Shown here: piece by piece, positions 1 through 8,599 of the stretch
How the letters are laid out: each line of letters begins with the position of its first letter
Numbering within the stretch: position 1 is the stretch's first letter
Made by a program: the position numbers and the translations under genes
From: Kocuria sp.
GTDB lineage: Bacteria; Actinomycetota; Actinomycetes; Actinomycetales; Micrococcaceae
Assembly (NCBI GenBank): GCA_030454085.1
Contig: JAKDJD010000047.1
Location: 1-16,032 of the forward strand
Direction of reading: 5' to 3'
DNA length: 16,032 nt
Notes under the pieces: model-generated
What the model was told of the DNA's origin: nothing
What the model saw: only the letters and a program-made list of their open reading frames with translations
The model's database searches: none

Positions 1-88
1 CAACCCATGCACCGGGATCGCCCTCCCATCCCACAAAAATTCCCCGTGGGCCGGTCGAATACCCACCACACCCCAGGTCACCCCGATG

Positions 89-99
89 CCCCCCCCCCC
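89..99. repeat. Run of 11 C residues
   Basis: An uninterrupted C11 homopolymer lies just upstream of the first recognisable integrase codons. The in-frame translation across it is proline-rich and does not resemble an integrase, so the recognisable gene remnant begins after it. It may mark a rearrangement junction or a slippage site. Sequencing error is also possible. Confidence 0.9.
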
Positions 100-101
100 G
101 G

Positions 102-537
102 TCGTTCGTGGCCGCCCATGTCGTTCTCGCGGCAGCGGCGTTCCACGGGCTCAGAGCATCCGAAATTGTTGGTCTCCAACCACGGGACATCACGCCACCC
201 ATCCTGAAAAGACGGCGACAGATTCGCAGGATCAGCCGCGGCGTAGTTGAGTCCGTTCCCCCGAAATATGGTTCCTACCGGGATATCCCGCTCCCCACGG
301 AACTCGCGGACTTCTTGCTGTGGCAGGCAGAATCGGTAGGTGCCACAAGGACAGACTGGCTGTTCCCCGGGAACGTGTTGGGAATCCCGATATCGTATGC
401 GTCCGTCCATGACCTTGGACGTGTACTCGCATTTGTGGGAGACCTCAGCTGACGAGGTGCTGGACGCTACGACCCTGTTGATGACTTCCGTGGCCACAGA
501 CCAGTCCGCATTGAGTCCGCAATCTACCGGGATTTAG
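102..537 (+). pseudogene. Tyrosine recombinase/integrase remnant, C-terminal half with internal deletion and frameshift
   Basis: This is a broken 3' part of a phage- or island-type site-specific tyrosine integrase. In the first frame (to about 408) the translation contains AFHGLRASEIVGLQPRDI, the box I region whose Arg (codon 153-155) is the first catalytic residue, and later YRDIPLPTELADFLL. In the next frame (from about 400 to the TAG at 535-537) it reads MTLDVYSHLWETSADEVLD, the box II end with the nucleophilic Tyr (codon 424-426). The segment that should lie between, carrying the HxxR catalytic motif (roughly 50-60 residues in this family), is missing, and the reading frame changes at the join. 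The N-terminal core-binding domain is also absent. The protein cannot be an active recombinase. No att site or tRNA gene is visible beside it. It is probably the scar of a lost integrative element. The left limit is uncertain. Confidence 0.72.
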
Positions 538-626
538 CCGAGATTAGAGGGTGCTGGGGTCTGTGCAGATCTTTGTTTTCCGGGTGGCCGGGGGTACCGG
601 GGATCACCGGGGTACCATGCTGGAAA

Positions 627-693
627 TTGACAGCAAGTTTTGAGACGAATTCGAAAAATCGGGCCCTGACCTCTGAGCCGGCCTCGTTAGGAT
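627..693 (+). promoter_or_regulatory. Candidate promoter region for the VKOR gene
   Basis: Two partial signals lie here. A perfect -35 hexamer TTGACA is at 627-632 but has only a poor -10 (TTCGAA, 650-655). The pair CTGACC (666-671) and TAGGAT (688-693) has a 16-base spacer and would give a leader of about 50 bases before the GTG at 749. The choice between them is inference. Confidence 0.3.
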
Positions 694-748
694 GAATGCA
701 ATACGCGCACAGCCCGTTCTGTGCCGACCCGACCCCGAGGACTGACTT

Positions 749-1396
749 GTGAGCACATCCAGCGTCGACCCCGCGCCGAGGCACAGCGACAGGACCACGC
801 TTCCGTCGACCAATCAGCCGCAGGAGAGAAGCTTTGCATGGCTGTTGATCATCACGGGCGGCATCGGCTTCATCGCTTCCGCTGCCCTCGTCTTCGAGAG
901 GCTCCAGGTCTTTCTCGACGCCGGCCACAAGTCCAGCTGTGACATCAACGCGCTGCTCAATTGCGGCACCGTGATGCGCACGCCCCAGGCTGAGCTCTTT
1001 GGATTCCCGAACCCGTTCATCGGTATCGTCGCCTACGCGATCGTTCTGACCATTGGCGCGGCAATCTTCGCGGGCGCCAGGTTCGCCAGGTGGTACTGGA
1101 TGAGCATCGAGGTCGGCGTCTTGCTGGGATCCTTGTTCACCTTCTGGCTCTGGTACCAGACCACCTTCCAAATCGACGCACTGTGCCTGTACTGCATGGT
1201 GGTCTGGATCGTGCAGACGGCCCTCGCGGTCAACGTGACGATGCGCAACATCCGCACCGGGGTGATTCCGGTGTCGCCCCGCGTGGCTGAGACGCTCCCC
1301 GCCTGGTCGTGGTTCCTGGTCGTCATGATCCTGTTGGTCCTGTTCGGAATCATCTTCATCCGATTCTTCTCCAACATCCTCTCCATGCTCTCCTGA
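749..1396 (+). CDS. Vitamin K epoxide reductase (VKOR) family membrane protein
   Basis: This is an integral membrane quinone-linked thiol oxidase. In actinobacteria, VKOR homologues reoxidise DsbA-like enzymes so that exported proteins can form disulfides. The 215-residue protein has a hydrophilic N-terminus of about 28 residues and five hydrophobic segments near residues 30-50, 88-110, 116-137, 145-165 and 187-210. The loop cysteine pair is C64 and C72 (CDINALLNCG), followed by GFPNPFIGIVAY, a family signature. The quinone-proximal CXXC is C146-L-Y-C149. All four redox cysteines are present and the length is normal for the bacterial family. The GTG start at 749 is chosen because GAGG (737-740) lies 8 bases upstream. 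No DsbA-type partner is in the window. The gene stands alone between the integrase remnant and a bidirectional terminator. The family call is secure; the exact partner is unknown. Confidence 0.95.
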   Translation: MSTSSVDPAPRHSDRTTLPSTNQPQERSFAWLLIITGGIGFIASAALVFERLQVFLDAGHKSSCDINALLNCGTVMRTPQAELFGFPNPFIGIVAYAIVLTIGAAIFAGARFARWYWMSIEVGVLLGSLFTFWLWYQTTFQIDALCLYCMVVWIVQTALAVNVTMRNIRTGVIPVSPRVAETLPAWSWFLVVMILLVLFGIIFIRFFSNILSMLS

Positions 1397-1398
1397 TG

Positions 1399-1427
1399 CC
1401 GGTGCACGATGCCGTGGCATGAACCGG
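1399..1427 (+). repeat. Nested inverted repeat just after the VKOR stop codon
   Basis: CCGGT (1399-1403) pairs with ACCGG (1423-1427), and inside it ATGCC (1409-1413) pairs with GGCAT (1416-1420). This gives a hairpin beginning 3 bases after the VKOR stop. It has no T-run and is probably an accessory 3'-end hairpin in front of the main terminator. Confidence 0.5.
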
Positions 1428-1434
1428 CTCATGC

Positions 1435-1475
1435 GAAGAAAGCCCCATCCGTCGACGACGGGTGGGGCTTTCTTC
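1435..1475. terminator. Bidirectional Rho-independent terminator between VKOR and ndk
   Basis: The left arm (1435-1453) and right arm (1457-1475) form a 19-pair stem with one G-U wobble around a 3-base loop. The 5' flank is A-rich (GAAGAAAG) and the 3' flank T-rich (CTTTCTTC), so the structure reads as a terminator on both strands. It sits between convergent transcription units: VKOR from the left and the ileS-ndk operon from the right. Confidence 0.9.
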
Positions 1476-1550
1476 GGTATGTGCCGTCTGCGTACGGGTG
1501 GCCATGGGGCGGCGGAGCCGGCCCCGACGACGTCGGCGCAACTCAGATGA

Positions 1551-1602
1551 CGCAACGCCCCCGAAAGCGGACCGTCGGGAACGGCCCGTCGGGGGCGTTG
1601 CG
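1551..1602 (-). terminator. Terminator-like hairpin downstream of ndk
   Basis: The outer arms CGCAACGCCCCCGA (1551-1564) and TCGGGGGCGTTGCG (1589-1602) pair perfectly over 14 bases. Inside, CGGACCGT (1568-1575) and ACGGCCCG (1581-1588) form a second stem with one mismatch. The hairpin starts 32 bases beyond the ndk stop. No U-tract follows on the minus strand, so it is a U-less terminator or mRNA 3'-end stabiliser, with the terminator at 1435-1475 as backup. Confidence 0.7.
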
Positions 1603-1634
1603 TGTTCACACGGGGCTGGGCGCCCGGCGGCGGA

Positions 1635-2048
1635 CTAGCCGAACCAGATGCCGATCTCGCGCTCTGCGGATTCCAGGGAGTCCGAGCCATGGACCAGATT
1701 CTTCTGGACCTTTTCTCCCCAGTCGCGGGCGAAGTCACCGCGGATGGTTCCCGGGGCCGCGGCGGTCGGGTCGGAGGGACCCATCAGCGTGCGCACGGAT
1801 TCGATGACACGATCGCCCTCGACGACGGCCGCCACCACCGGACCGGACATCATGAATTCGAGCAGCGGCTCGTAGAACGGCTTGCCCTGGTGTTCCTCAT
1901 AGTGCTGTTCGAGGACCTCGCGGGACGGGGCCACCAGCCGAAGATCGGTGATCTTGTAACCTTTGGTCTCGATACGGGCCAGGATGGCACCGATCAGATT
2001 GCGCTCCGTCCCATCGGGCTTGACCAGGACCAACGAACGTTCGGACAT
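1635..2048 (-). CDS. ndk: Nucleoside diphosphate kinase
   Basis: This cytoplasmic enzyme moves the gamma-phosphate from ATP to nucleoside diphosphates through a phosphohistidine, balancing NTP and dNTP pools. The 137-residue protein is full length for the family. The N-terminus SLVLVKPDGTERNLIG carries the conserved Lys10. The active-site His120 lies in NLVHGSDS, and the GTIRGDFA segment is intact. The ATG at 2048 is chosen because AGGAG lies 8 bases upstream and because the family starts at exactly this point; the open frame continues 28 codons further upstream without homology. The gene is last in the ileS-folC-DUF4233-FolC-like operon, starting 10 bases after the preceding stop codon, and is followed by a hairpin at 1551-1602. 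The assignment is certain. Confidence 0.98.
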   Translation of the reverse strand: MSERSLVLVKPDGTERNLIGAILARIETKGYKITDLRLVAPSREVLEQHYEEHQGKPFYEPLLEFMMSGPVVAAVVEGDRVIESVRTLMGPSDPTAAAPGTIRGDFARDWGEKVQKNLVHGSDSLESAEREIGIWFG

Positions 2049-2058
2049 CTGTGCACTC

Positions 2059-3312
2059 CTAAATATGGGGTATCTCTCCGCTACCGATCCTATCTGGGTC
2101 GTACAGGCGCGTCGGCATGACCCCGATCTCATTCAGCACCGAGGCGCCGAAGGACACGGTTCCCGCGATCACGGACCGGTCCCCGATGGTCTCGAGCAGA
2201 GTCTCCCGCTGGACGAATTGCAGTGCCTGCTGAAGGCCGGCGGGCAGCTCATAGTCGAGGTGATGGGACTCCAGGGGCACGAATCGGTGCTCGATTCCTC
2301 GGCCGTCGAGAAAATCCGCGAGGCCCAGGATGTCCTTGGTCGTCGGAATCGACCAGTACACCGTGTCGACGCTGCCCCACCGGGACTCGGCCTCGCTCAG
2401 TGCAGCGGCCATGCCCACGGGATCGATGCACGCGTCCAGAAAGAACTCGGTGCCTTCCGCCGTGCGACAGAACTCCGCACGTCCCGGTCGGCACAGCTCG
2501 ATTCTCCCGGTCCAGGGCTCTCGGCCCAGGCGTCGCGCGACGTCGTCCGCCAAACGCTCCCCCAGACCATGATTCTGGGACAGAAAGTCCCCGGACGGCA
2601 CCTCGTGGGCCGAGACGTTCACATGATCGCACGTCTGACGAAGAATCATGGACGGAATAGGCGACTGGGGAACGCTGATCACGTGGTCACCGGTCCGGAT
2701 GAGGCCGAATTTCTCTCGTGCGACATGAGCCAGAGTGGGTCCGAAAACGTCCAGGTGCTCCGGGAAGACACTCGTGAACCCGACCGCCACTCGGTCCAGG
2801 ACCGAGATTTCGTCGTGGGCGCCACCCATGCCTGCCTCGTGCACGATCACCTCGGCGCCTGCCGCTTGGAGCATCGCGTGGCCCATGATCGTGAAGATCC
2901 CTGTTGGCGCCAGATAATTCCCCGGGGGAACGCCCAGGCTGGAGACGGCAGCATCGACGCGACGCAACCAGCGGTTGTACTCCGCGGCTCCGATCACCGT
3001 GCCGTCCAGGGCGAACCGGTCGAGATTGGACACCGTTCCGGGCGAGGACACCAAACCTGTCCTGAGTCCCGCGGCGCTCAAGTATGCGGCGGCAACTGCG
3101 GCGGCCTGTCCCTTCCCCTTGGAGCCCGTGACGAGCACGGTCGGGGTCTCTTGGGAACCGCCGAGTGCCTCAAGGAGTGCGTGTGCGGCGTCGACGTCCC
3201 GGGTGCTGCCGACACTCTTGTCGGACCACGAGCCGAAGACTGCTCTCGATTCAAGATCCGTCTCGATCAGACTCGGATCCGGTGTACCGGCGGAACCGCC
3301 TGCCCAGTCCAT
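2059..3312 (-). CDS. Diverged FolC-like Mur ligase family protein of unknown substrate
   Basis: The 417-residue protein aligns along its whole length with folylpolyglutamate synthase, and in order with the true FolC encoded two genes upstream, but key motifs are changed. The ATP loop reads GSKGKGQA (63-70) instead of GTNGKTST, keeping the Lys but losing the following Ser/Thr. The SSPHL-type loop is SSPGT (89-93). HEAGMGG (158-164) and PEHLDVFG (184-191) keep the Glu and His that, with a loop Ser, bind Mg in characterised family members. REKFGLI and GRIE match EKAGI and GRLE. The carboxy-domain signature DAAHNP is DACIDP (293-298). I infer a paralogue of folC that may still bind nucleotide but probably lacks ordinary folate ligase activity. 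The frame is intact, so it is not an obvious pseudogene. The ATG at 3312 lies 2 bases after the DUF4233 stop; a GTG at 3342 is an alternative start. The function is unknown. Confidence 0.85.
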   Translation of the reverse strand: MDWAGGSAGTPDPSLIETDLESRAVFGSWSDKSVGSTRDVDAAHALLEALGGSQETPTVLVTGSKGKGQAAAVAAAYLSAAGLRTGLVSSPGTVSNLDRFALDGTVIGAAEYNRWLRRVDAAVSSLGVPPGNYLAPTGIFTIMGHAMLQAAGAEVIVHEAGMGGAHDEISVLDRVAVGFTSVFPEHLDVFGPTLAHVAREKFGLIRTGDHVISVPQSPIPSMILRQTCDHVNVSAHEVPSGDFLSQNHGLGERLADDVARRLGREPWTGRIELCRPGRAEFCRTAEGTEFFLDACIDPVGMAAALSEAESRWGSVDTVYWSIPTTKDILGLADFLDGRGIEHRFVPLESHHLDYELPAGLQQALQFVQRETLLETIGDRSVIAGTVSFGASVLNEIGVMPTRLYDPDRIGSGEIPHI

Positions 3313-3314
3313 CC

Positions 3315-3758
3315 TCAGCTCTGTCCGTGCGTGCGCTCCCACTCCTGTTCGGCCTCCCAGCGCTCCTTCTTCTCACGGTCGATCTTGGTGCCTGTGACCA
3401 TGGAATACCACCAGGCCGCCATGAAGCAGAGACCGATCACGAACATCGCCGGAAGCAGGAAGCCGGTCGCCACCAGGAGGAGTTGGAGAATCCAGCCCAT
3501 CGCGTAGCCCCACGACTTCCGGAGTACAGCACAGTTGTAGACAAACGCCGCGGCAAGGACCAGACCGCCAACCATGACCGAGACCTTGGCTCCGGTCCCC
3601 GAGTGAAGATGCTCGAGCCCGAAATACGCCAGGGTCCCGAAGAAGACCACGAAAGCCTCGAGCAGAAGGACCGTCGAAGCGAACATGACCTTGACCGATC
3701 CCGGCTTCTTGACCTGTCCGGGTCGCCATTCGCGCTGTGCCTTTGTCAGGCGTGCCAT
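3315..3758 (-). CDS. DUF4233 family membrane protein
   Basis: This is a small integral membrane protein (147 residues) of an actinobacterial family without a known biochemical role that is commonly found directly after folC. It has a basic N-terminus (MARLTKAQREWRPGQVKK) and then hydrophobic segments near residues 23-47, 58-79, 86-105 and 105-120. Its charged C-terminal tail (KIDREKKERWEAEQEWERTHG) is likely helical and cytoplasmic. The ATG at 3758 is preferred over the adjacent GTG at 3761 because AGGAG lies 6 bases before the ATG. The gene begins 9 bases after the folC stop and ends 2 bases before the FolC-like gene, so it is in the middle of a tightly packed operon. The position suggests a link to folate or to the neighbouring paralogue, but nothing in the sequence proves it. 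Confidence 0.9.
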   Translation of the reverse strand: MARLTKAQREWRPGQVKKPGSVKVMFASTVLLLEAFVVFFGTLAYFGLEHLHSGTGAKVSVMVGGLVLAAAFVYNCAVLRKSWGYAMGWILQLLLVATGFLLPAMFVIGLCFMAAWWYSMVTGTKIDREKKERWEAEQEWERTHGQS

Positions 3759-3767
3759 CACAGTCTC

Positions 3768-5297
3768 CTACTGTCCGAGCAGTACACGTGCTTCGCCGAC
3801 CACGGTGATCGACCCGGTGATGAGAACCGCCGCATCGAGCTCCTCACGGGTGGCCGCGTCGGAGATGGCCGCGACCGAGGCATCGTCGATGCGCTCGTGG
3901 ACCTCGACAGCGTCGTCGTCGAATCCGGCCGTCAGGGCGAGATCGCCGAGTTCCCCCGCCGGAATCGCCCGAGGTGACGTCGACGCGGTCACGTACAACC
4001 GCGTCTCGAACTCGGTCGACTCGGCGAACTGTTCCCTCATGACCTCCAGGATCCCGAGGGCATCCTTGTCACGCAGAATCCCGACAACGATGTTGAGCTG
4101 GCGGACGTCGAAGGACTCGCGTACGGCAGCGGCCGAGGCCCTCATACCGTGCGGGTTGTGAGCGGCGTCGAGGACGACGACGGGCGCCGTCCGGACGGTT
4201 TCCAGTCGGCCGGGCGATGTCGCCTCTTCGAATGCGGTGCGGATCAGGTCGATGGACAGCTCCTTCTCGCCCCCGCCCAGTAGCGCCTCGACCGCGGCCA
4301 CCGCCAAGGAGGCGTTCTCCGCCTGGTGCTCCCCGAAGAGGGGAAACGCGACCTCGGGATAGCGACCCGCCAGACCCTGGATCGTGATGACCTGGCCGCC
4401 GACGCCGGGGACCCGTTCGGTCACGCCGAACTCGACTCCCTCGAAGCGGAATTCGGCCTCCTCGCGCCTGGCCCGGTCCAGCAGTACCTCGGCCACCGAC
4501 GGCTTCTGTGCGGCCGAAACCAGGAAGCCGCCCTGAGAGATGATTCCGGCCTTCTCTGCCGCAATCTCCTCCACCGTGTCCCCCAGCATGTCGGTGTGGT
4601 CCAGGTCGATGGGAGTCACCACGGACACCTGGGCGTCCGCGACGTTGGTCGCGTCCCATTCCCCGCCCAGTCCTACCTCGAGCACCATGATGTCCACGGG
4701 AGCATCCGCGAAGACCGCAAAGGCCAAGACTGTCATGGCCTCGAATTCGGTCAGGGGTACCTCGCCCTGTTCGCCCAGCTGCCGATCGACCATCTCCAGG
4801 TAGGGCCGGATTTCGTCCCAGACGCGCACGAAGGTCGCGTCGTCGACGGGCTCCCCATCCACGCAGATGCGCTCGTTGACGCGCTCGAGGTGAGGCGAGG
4901 TGTACCGCCCGGGCCGGAGATCATGGGCCATGAGCAACCGCTCGACGAGTCGAGCCGTAGACGTCTTGCCATTGGTTCCGGTGATCTGGATGACCGGCGC
5001 ACTGTGTGCCGGGTCCCCCAGAAAATCCATGGCAAGACGCATGGCCTCGAGCCGTGGCGCCATCTGCGATTCCGGTGCACGCCCCCTCAGCTCGGCATAG
5101 ATCGATTCGACCGAGAACGCCGCATCCCTGAGGTCACCCGAATCATCGGCCGCCGGGTGCGGCCCGTCCGGTTCCTCGTCCAGGTCTGATTCCTCGGCGT
5201 CCTCGATGTCCTCGGGGGTCAGCGGGCTGAGTTCGTCGGGCAGTTCCTCGGAACCGTCCTGCGAGTCGTCGTCATCTTGGAAAGGCTGGTCGCTCAT
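3768..5297 (-). CDS. folC: Bifunctional folylpolyglutamate synthase/dihydrofolate synthase
   Basis: This Mur-ligase-type enzyme adds glutamate to dihydropteroate and to folates using ATP. The 509-residue protein carries all the usual motifs: ATP loop GTNGKTST (107-114), [12 protein letters not shown] (133-144), [12 protein letters not shown] (207-218), DHTDMLG (233-239), EKAGI (248-252), [10 protein letters not shown] (321-330), SPGRLE (361-366) and DAAHNPHG (377-384). It is longer than typical FolC because of an acidic N-terminal extension: 25 Asp/Glu and one Arg in the first 58 residues. The ATG at 5297 overlaps the ileS stop (ATGA), with AGAGAG 6 bases upstream, so translation is probably coupled to ileS. 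The enzyme call is secure; the role of the acidic tail is unknown. Confidence 0.97.
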   Translation of the reverse strand: MSDQPFQDDDDSQDGSEELPDELSPLTPEDIEDAEESDLDEEPDGPHPAADDSGDLRDAAFSVESIYAELRGRAPESQMAPRLEAMRLAMDFLGDPAHSAPVIQITGTNGKTSTARLVERLLMAHDLRPGRYTSPHLERVNERICVDGEPVDDATFVRVWDEIRPYLEMVDRQLGEQGEVPLTEFEAMTVLAFAVFADAPVDIMVLEVGLGGEWDATNVADAQVSVVTPIDLDHTDMLGDTVEEIAAEKAGIISQGGFLVSAAQKPSVAEVLLDRARREEAEFRFEGVEFGVTERVPGVGGQVITIQGLAGRYPEVAFPLFGEHQAENASLAVAAVEALLGGGEKELSIDLIRTAFEEATSPGRLETVRTAPVVVLDAAHNPHGMRASAAAVRESFDVRQLNIVVGILRDKDALGILEVMREQFAESTEFETRLYVTASTSPRAIPAGELGDLALTAGFDDDAVEVHERIDDASVAAISDAATREELDAAVLITGSITVVGEARVLLGQ

Positions 5298-8200
5298 GCA
5301 TCACTCTCTGCGGATTCGGTCGGGACCGTCTCGACGGTCACCGAAGATTCGGACGCCGTCTCGAGGACGAGGTCCTGGGTCAGTGTCTCCCCGGAAACGA
5401 GTTGTTCGTTCTCGCGGAGTGCATCGAGCACCTCGTCTGCGTCCCGGACCACTGTACGGATCCTGTCCGAGACCTGCAGACCCGCGTCCTTCCGAGCCTG
5501 CTGGATCACGCGGATCATGTCTCGGGCGGTTCCTTCGGCTCGAAGGGCGGGAGTCAGCCTCGTGTCGAGCACGATGAAGCCGCCGTCGATCACGGACACG
5601 GCCCGATCGGCGTTCTCGCCTTCGGCCACCACCGTCTCGAGCTCGTACTCCCCTTCTTGGAGGGACAGAGGCTCGTCGAGCGTTGAGCCCCCGACGACCA
5701 CCGTGCCGTCTGCGTCGATGTCCCAGTCGCCCGCTTTGGACGCCTTGATCGCAACCTGCACCAGCTTGCCGAGTCTCGGCCCGGCCGCCCTTGCATTGAC
5801 CTTGAGGCTCCGGGAAATCCCATAGGACTCTGCCGAGACCTCCGCGGCGTCGAGAACCTCGACCCTCTTGATGTTGAGTTCGGAGGCGATGATGCTCGAG
5901 AAGGTCCCCGCGAGTTCCTTGCCGCGCGGAACGGCAACGGTCATGGACGCCAGCGGTTGGCGTACGCGGATGTTCTCGGACTTCCGCAAAGCCGAACCCG
6001 CCGAGCAGATGGCCCGGGTGGCTTCCATCGACGCGATGAGATCCTGTTCCTGGGCCAGTACACCCTTCTGCGGCCAATCGGTCAGGTGCACGGACCTTCC
6101 GCCGGTCAGCCCGCGCCAGATGGCTTCGGTCTCCATCGGCAGCAGGGGCGCCGCAATACGGCAGACGGTTTCGAGGCACGTGTAGAGGACATCGAAGGCA
6201 GCGATGTCCTCGTCAAAGAAACGTTCCCGGGATCGACGAACGTACCAGTTGGTCAACGCGTCCGCGTAGACCCGCAAGTGCTCGCACGCCGCCCAGACAT
6301 CGTACCGGTCGAAGTCCTCCGTGACCTCTTCGATGAGCTGCCGCGTCTTGGCCAGGATGAAGCGGTCCATCACGTTCTCGCACGAGTACCGGAAACGGGC
6401 GTCGTAGCCACGGCCGTCGAAGGCGGCGTTCGAGTACAGCGCGAAGAAGTGGTAGGCATTCCACAGGGGAAGCATGACCTGCCGGACTCCCTCGCGGATA
6501 CCGCGCTCGGTCACGATCAGGTTGCCGCCTCGGAGGATCGGCGACGACATCAGGAACCAGCGCATCGCGTCGGATCCGTCCCTGTCCAGCACCTCGGTCA
6601 CGTCCGGATAGTTTCGGAGCGACTTGGACATCTTCTGCCCATCCGACCCGAGCACGATGCCGTGGGAGATAACGTTCGTGAACGCCGGGCGGTCGAACAG
6701 GGCCGTGGCCAGGATGTGCAGCGTGTAGAACCATCCCCGCGTCTGGCCGATGTATTCGACGATGAAGTCGGCCGGGTAATGGCCTTCGAACCAGTCCTTG
6801 TTCTCGAACGGATAGTGGACCTGGGCGTAAGGCATCGATCCCGAGTCGAACCACACGTCGAGGACATCCGAGACGCGACGCATGGTCGACGCTCCCGTGG
6901 GATCATCCGGGTTCGGACGAGTCAGTTCGTCGATGTAGGGCCGGTGGAGATCCGGTTCGCCGTCCTTGTTCAGCGGTAGGCGGCCGAAGTCGGCCTCCAG
7001 CTCGGCCAGGGAACCGTACACATCGGTACGGGGGTAGTTCGGATCGTCCGAGACCCACACCGGGATGGGCGAACCCCAGTAACGGTTACGGGAAATCGAC
7101 CAGTCACGAGCGTTCTCGAGCCACTTGCCGAACTGGCCGTGCTTGACGTTCTCCGGGATCCAGTTGATCTCCTCATTGAGTTCGACCATCCGGTCCTTGA
7201 ACTGGGTGACCGACACGTACCAGGACGTGATCGCGCGGTAGATCAGGGGGTTCCGGCACCGCCAGCAGTGCGGGTACGAGTGGACGTACGAGCTCTCACG
7301 CACGAGCAGTCCGTTGCCGCGCAGGTGGCGCACGATTGGGGTATTCGTTTCGAAGACCTGCATGCCGACGACGTCCTCGAGCTCCGTCCCGTTGAACAGG
7401 GGCAGCACCCTCGCACCCTCGTCGACGGTCAGGATCACCGGGATTCCGTACTTCTCGCAGGTCGCCTGGTCGTCCTCACCATAGGCCGGAGCCTGGTGGA
7501 CGATTCCGGTGCCGTCCGTGGTCGTGACGTAGTCGGCCACGAGGATTCTCCACGCGTTCTCGGTTCCGAACTTCTCGGCGTCGGTGAACGCGTCGAAAAG
7601 CGGCTCATACCGGATACCCTCGAGGTCCTTGCCGAGGTAATGGGCCTCGACGGACTCCCGCGCCGAATCCGCATCCTCGTATCCGAGGTCCGTGGCGTAG
7701 TCCTCGAGTCGCTCGGAGGCCAGCAGGAAACGCTCGGCCTTGGCAGAGGTCCCGTTGGGGCCGGCGGGAAGGGCAACGTAATCGATCTCCGGACCGACCG
7801 CCAGCGCCAGGTTGGCGGGAACCGTCCAGGGGGTCGTGGTCCAGCCAATGGCGGCGACTCCGGCCAGTTCGCGGCTGGCCGGCGTATCCCCTTCCTTCAA
7901 AATGAACGTCGTCGTGATCGTGGGGTCCTGGCGGTCCTTGTAGACGTCGTCGTCCATCCGGAGCTCGTGGTTGGACAGCGGGGTCTCGTCCTTCCAGCAG
8001 TACGGAAGGACGCGGAATCCCTGGTATGTCAGGCCCTTGTCGTGAAGGCGTTTGAAGGCCCAGATCACCGACTCCATGTACTCGACATTGAGCGTCTTGT
8101 AGTCGTTCTCGAAGTCGACCCAGCGGGCTTGGCGGGTCACATATTTTTCCCACTCGTCGGTGTACTTGAGGACGGCAGAACGGCAGGCATCGTTGAACTT

Positions 8201-8599
8201 GTCGATGCCCATTTCTTCGATCTGCTTCTTCTCGGACATGCCGAGTTGTTTCATGACTTCGAGCTCGGCGGGCAGGCCGTGCGTATCCCATCCGAAGCGG
8301 CGATCGACCTTGTTGCCGCGCTGCGTCTGGTATCGGGCGACGAGATCCTTCACATAACCGGTGAGGAGATGGCCGTAGTGGGGCAGACCGTTCGCAAAGG
8401 GGGGACCATCGTAGAACACGAATTCGTCCGGGGTGCCTTCAGCACTGTCACGCTGCTCGATACTGTGCTGGAAAGTCCCGTCCTCGCTCCAGTAGTCGAG
8501 GACTCCTTCTTCCAGTTTCGGGAAGGAAGGCGAGGCCGGCACGCCACCGGATGCTGCGTTGGCAAAGTCGGTGGAGGCCTTGGGGTAGTGAGTGCTCAC
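5294..8599 (-). CDS. ileS: Isoleucyl-tRNA synthetase
   Basis: This class I enzyme charges tRNA-Ile, with a CP1 editing domain that removes misactivated valine. The product is 1101 residues from the GTG at 8599. The HIGH-type signature is HYGH (74-77) within [18 protein letters not shown], and KMSKS is at residues 656-660. [18 protein letters not shown] belongs to the editing region, and [22 protein letters not shown] is also typical. The length and features match the long, eukaryote-like IleS2 class common in actinobacteria, a class generally associated with low mupirocin sensitivity. The longest frame starts with ATG at 8629, but that codon has no ribosome binding site and lies within the T-box leader. 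The GTG at 8599 has AGGA 7 bases upstream and gives the usual N-terminus (STHYPKAS). The gene heads the operon, overlaps folC by 4 bases and is controlled by the T-box. Confidence 0.98.
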   Translation of the reverse strand: MSTHYPKASTDFANAASGGVPASPSFPKLEEGVLDYWSEDGTFQHSIEQRDSAEGTPDEFVFYDGPPFANGLPHYGHLLTGYVKDLVARYQTQRGNKVDRRFGWDTHGLPAELEVMKQLGMSEKKQIEEMGIDKFNDACRSAVLKYTDEWEKYVTRQARWVDFENDYKTLNVEYMESVIWAFKRLHDKGLTYQGFRVLPYCWKDETPLSNHELRMDDDVYKDRQDPTITTTFILKEGDTPASRELAGVAAIGWTTTPWTVPANLALAVGPEIDYVALPAGPNGTSAKAERFLLASERLEDYATDLGYEDADSARESVEAHYLGKDLEGIRYEPLFDAFTDAEKFGTENAWRILVADYVTTTDGTGIVHQAPAYGEDDQATCEKYGIPVILTVDEGARVLPLFNGTELEDVVGMQVFETNTPIVRHLRGNGLLVRESSYVHSYPHCWRCRNPLIYRAITSWYVSVTQFKDRMVELNEEINWIPENVKHGQFGKWLENARDWSISRNRYWGSPIPVWVSDDPNYPRTDVYGSLAELEADFGRLPLNKDGEPDLHRPYIDELTRPNPDDPTGASTMRRVSDVLDVWFDSGSMPYAQVHYPFENKDWFEGHYPADFIVEYIGQTRGWFYTLHILATALFDRPAFTNVISHGIVLGSDGQKMSKSLRNYPDVTEVLDRDGSDAMRWFLMSSPILRGGNLIVTERGIREGVRQVMLPLWNAYHFFALYSNAAFDGRGYDARFRYSCENVMDRFILAKTRQLIEEVTEDFDRYDVWAACEHLRVYADALTNWYVRRSRERFFDEDIAAFDVLYTCLETVCRIAAPLLPMETEAIWRGLTGGRSVHLTDWPQKGVLAQEQDLIASMEATRAICSAGSALRKSENIRVRQPLASMTVAVPRGKELAGTFSSIIASELNIKRVEVLDAAEVSAESYGISRSLKVNARAAGPRLGKLVQVAIKASKAGDWDIDADGTVVVGGSTLDEPLSLQEGEYELETVVAEGENADRAVSVIDGGFIVLDTRLTPALRAEGTARDMIRVIQQARKDAGLQVSDRIRTVVRDADEVLDALRENEQLVSGETLTQDLVLETASESSVTVETVPTESAESDA

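Noticed and set aside
30..50. CCCAC/GTGGG inverted repeat near the window start
   Set aside because: The stem is only 5 pairs with an 11-base loop, which is expected by chance in GC-rich DNA.
524..1738. Minus-strand open frame of 404 codons
   Set aside because: It is antisense to the VKOR gene, runs through both terminators and is rich in Arg, Asp and Gly as expected for an antisense frame.
2059..3312. FolC-like gene read as a decaying pseudogene of folC
   Set aside because: The frame is intact over 417 codons, it is tightly placed between neighbours, and several metal- and fold-related positions are kept, so a diverged functional protein is more likely.
1963..3507. Plus-strand open frame of 514 codons
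   Set aside because: It is antisense to ndk, the FolC-like gene and DUF4233, has no motif, and no promoter or ribosome binding site supports it.
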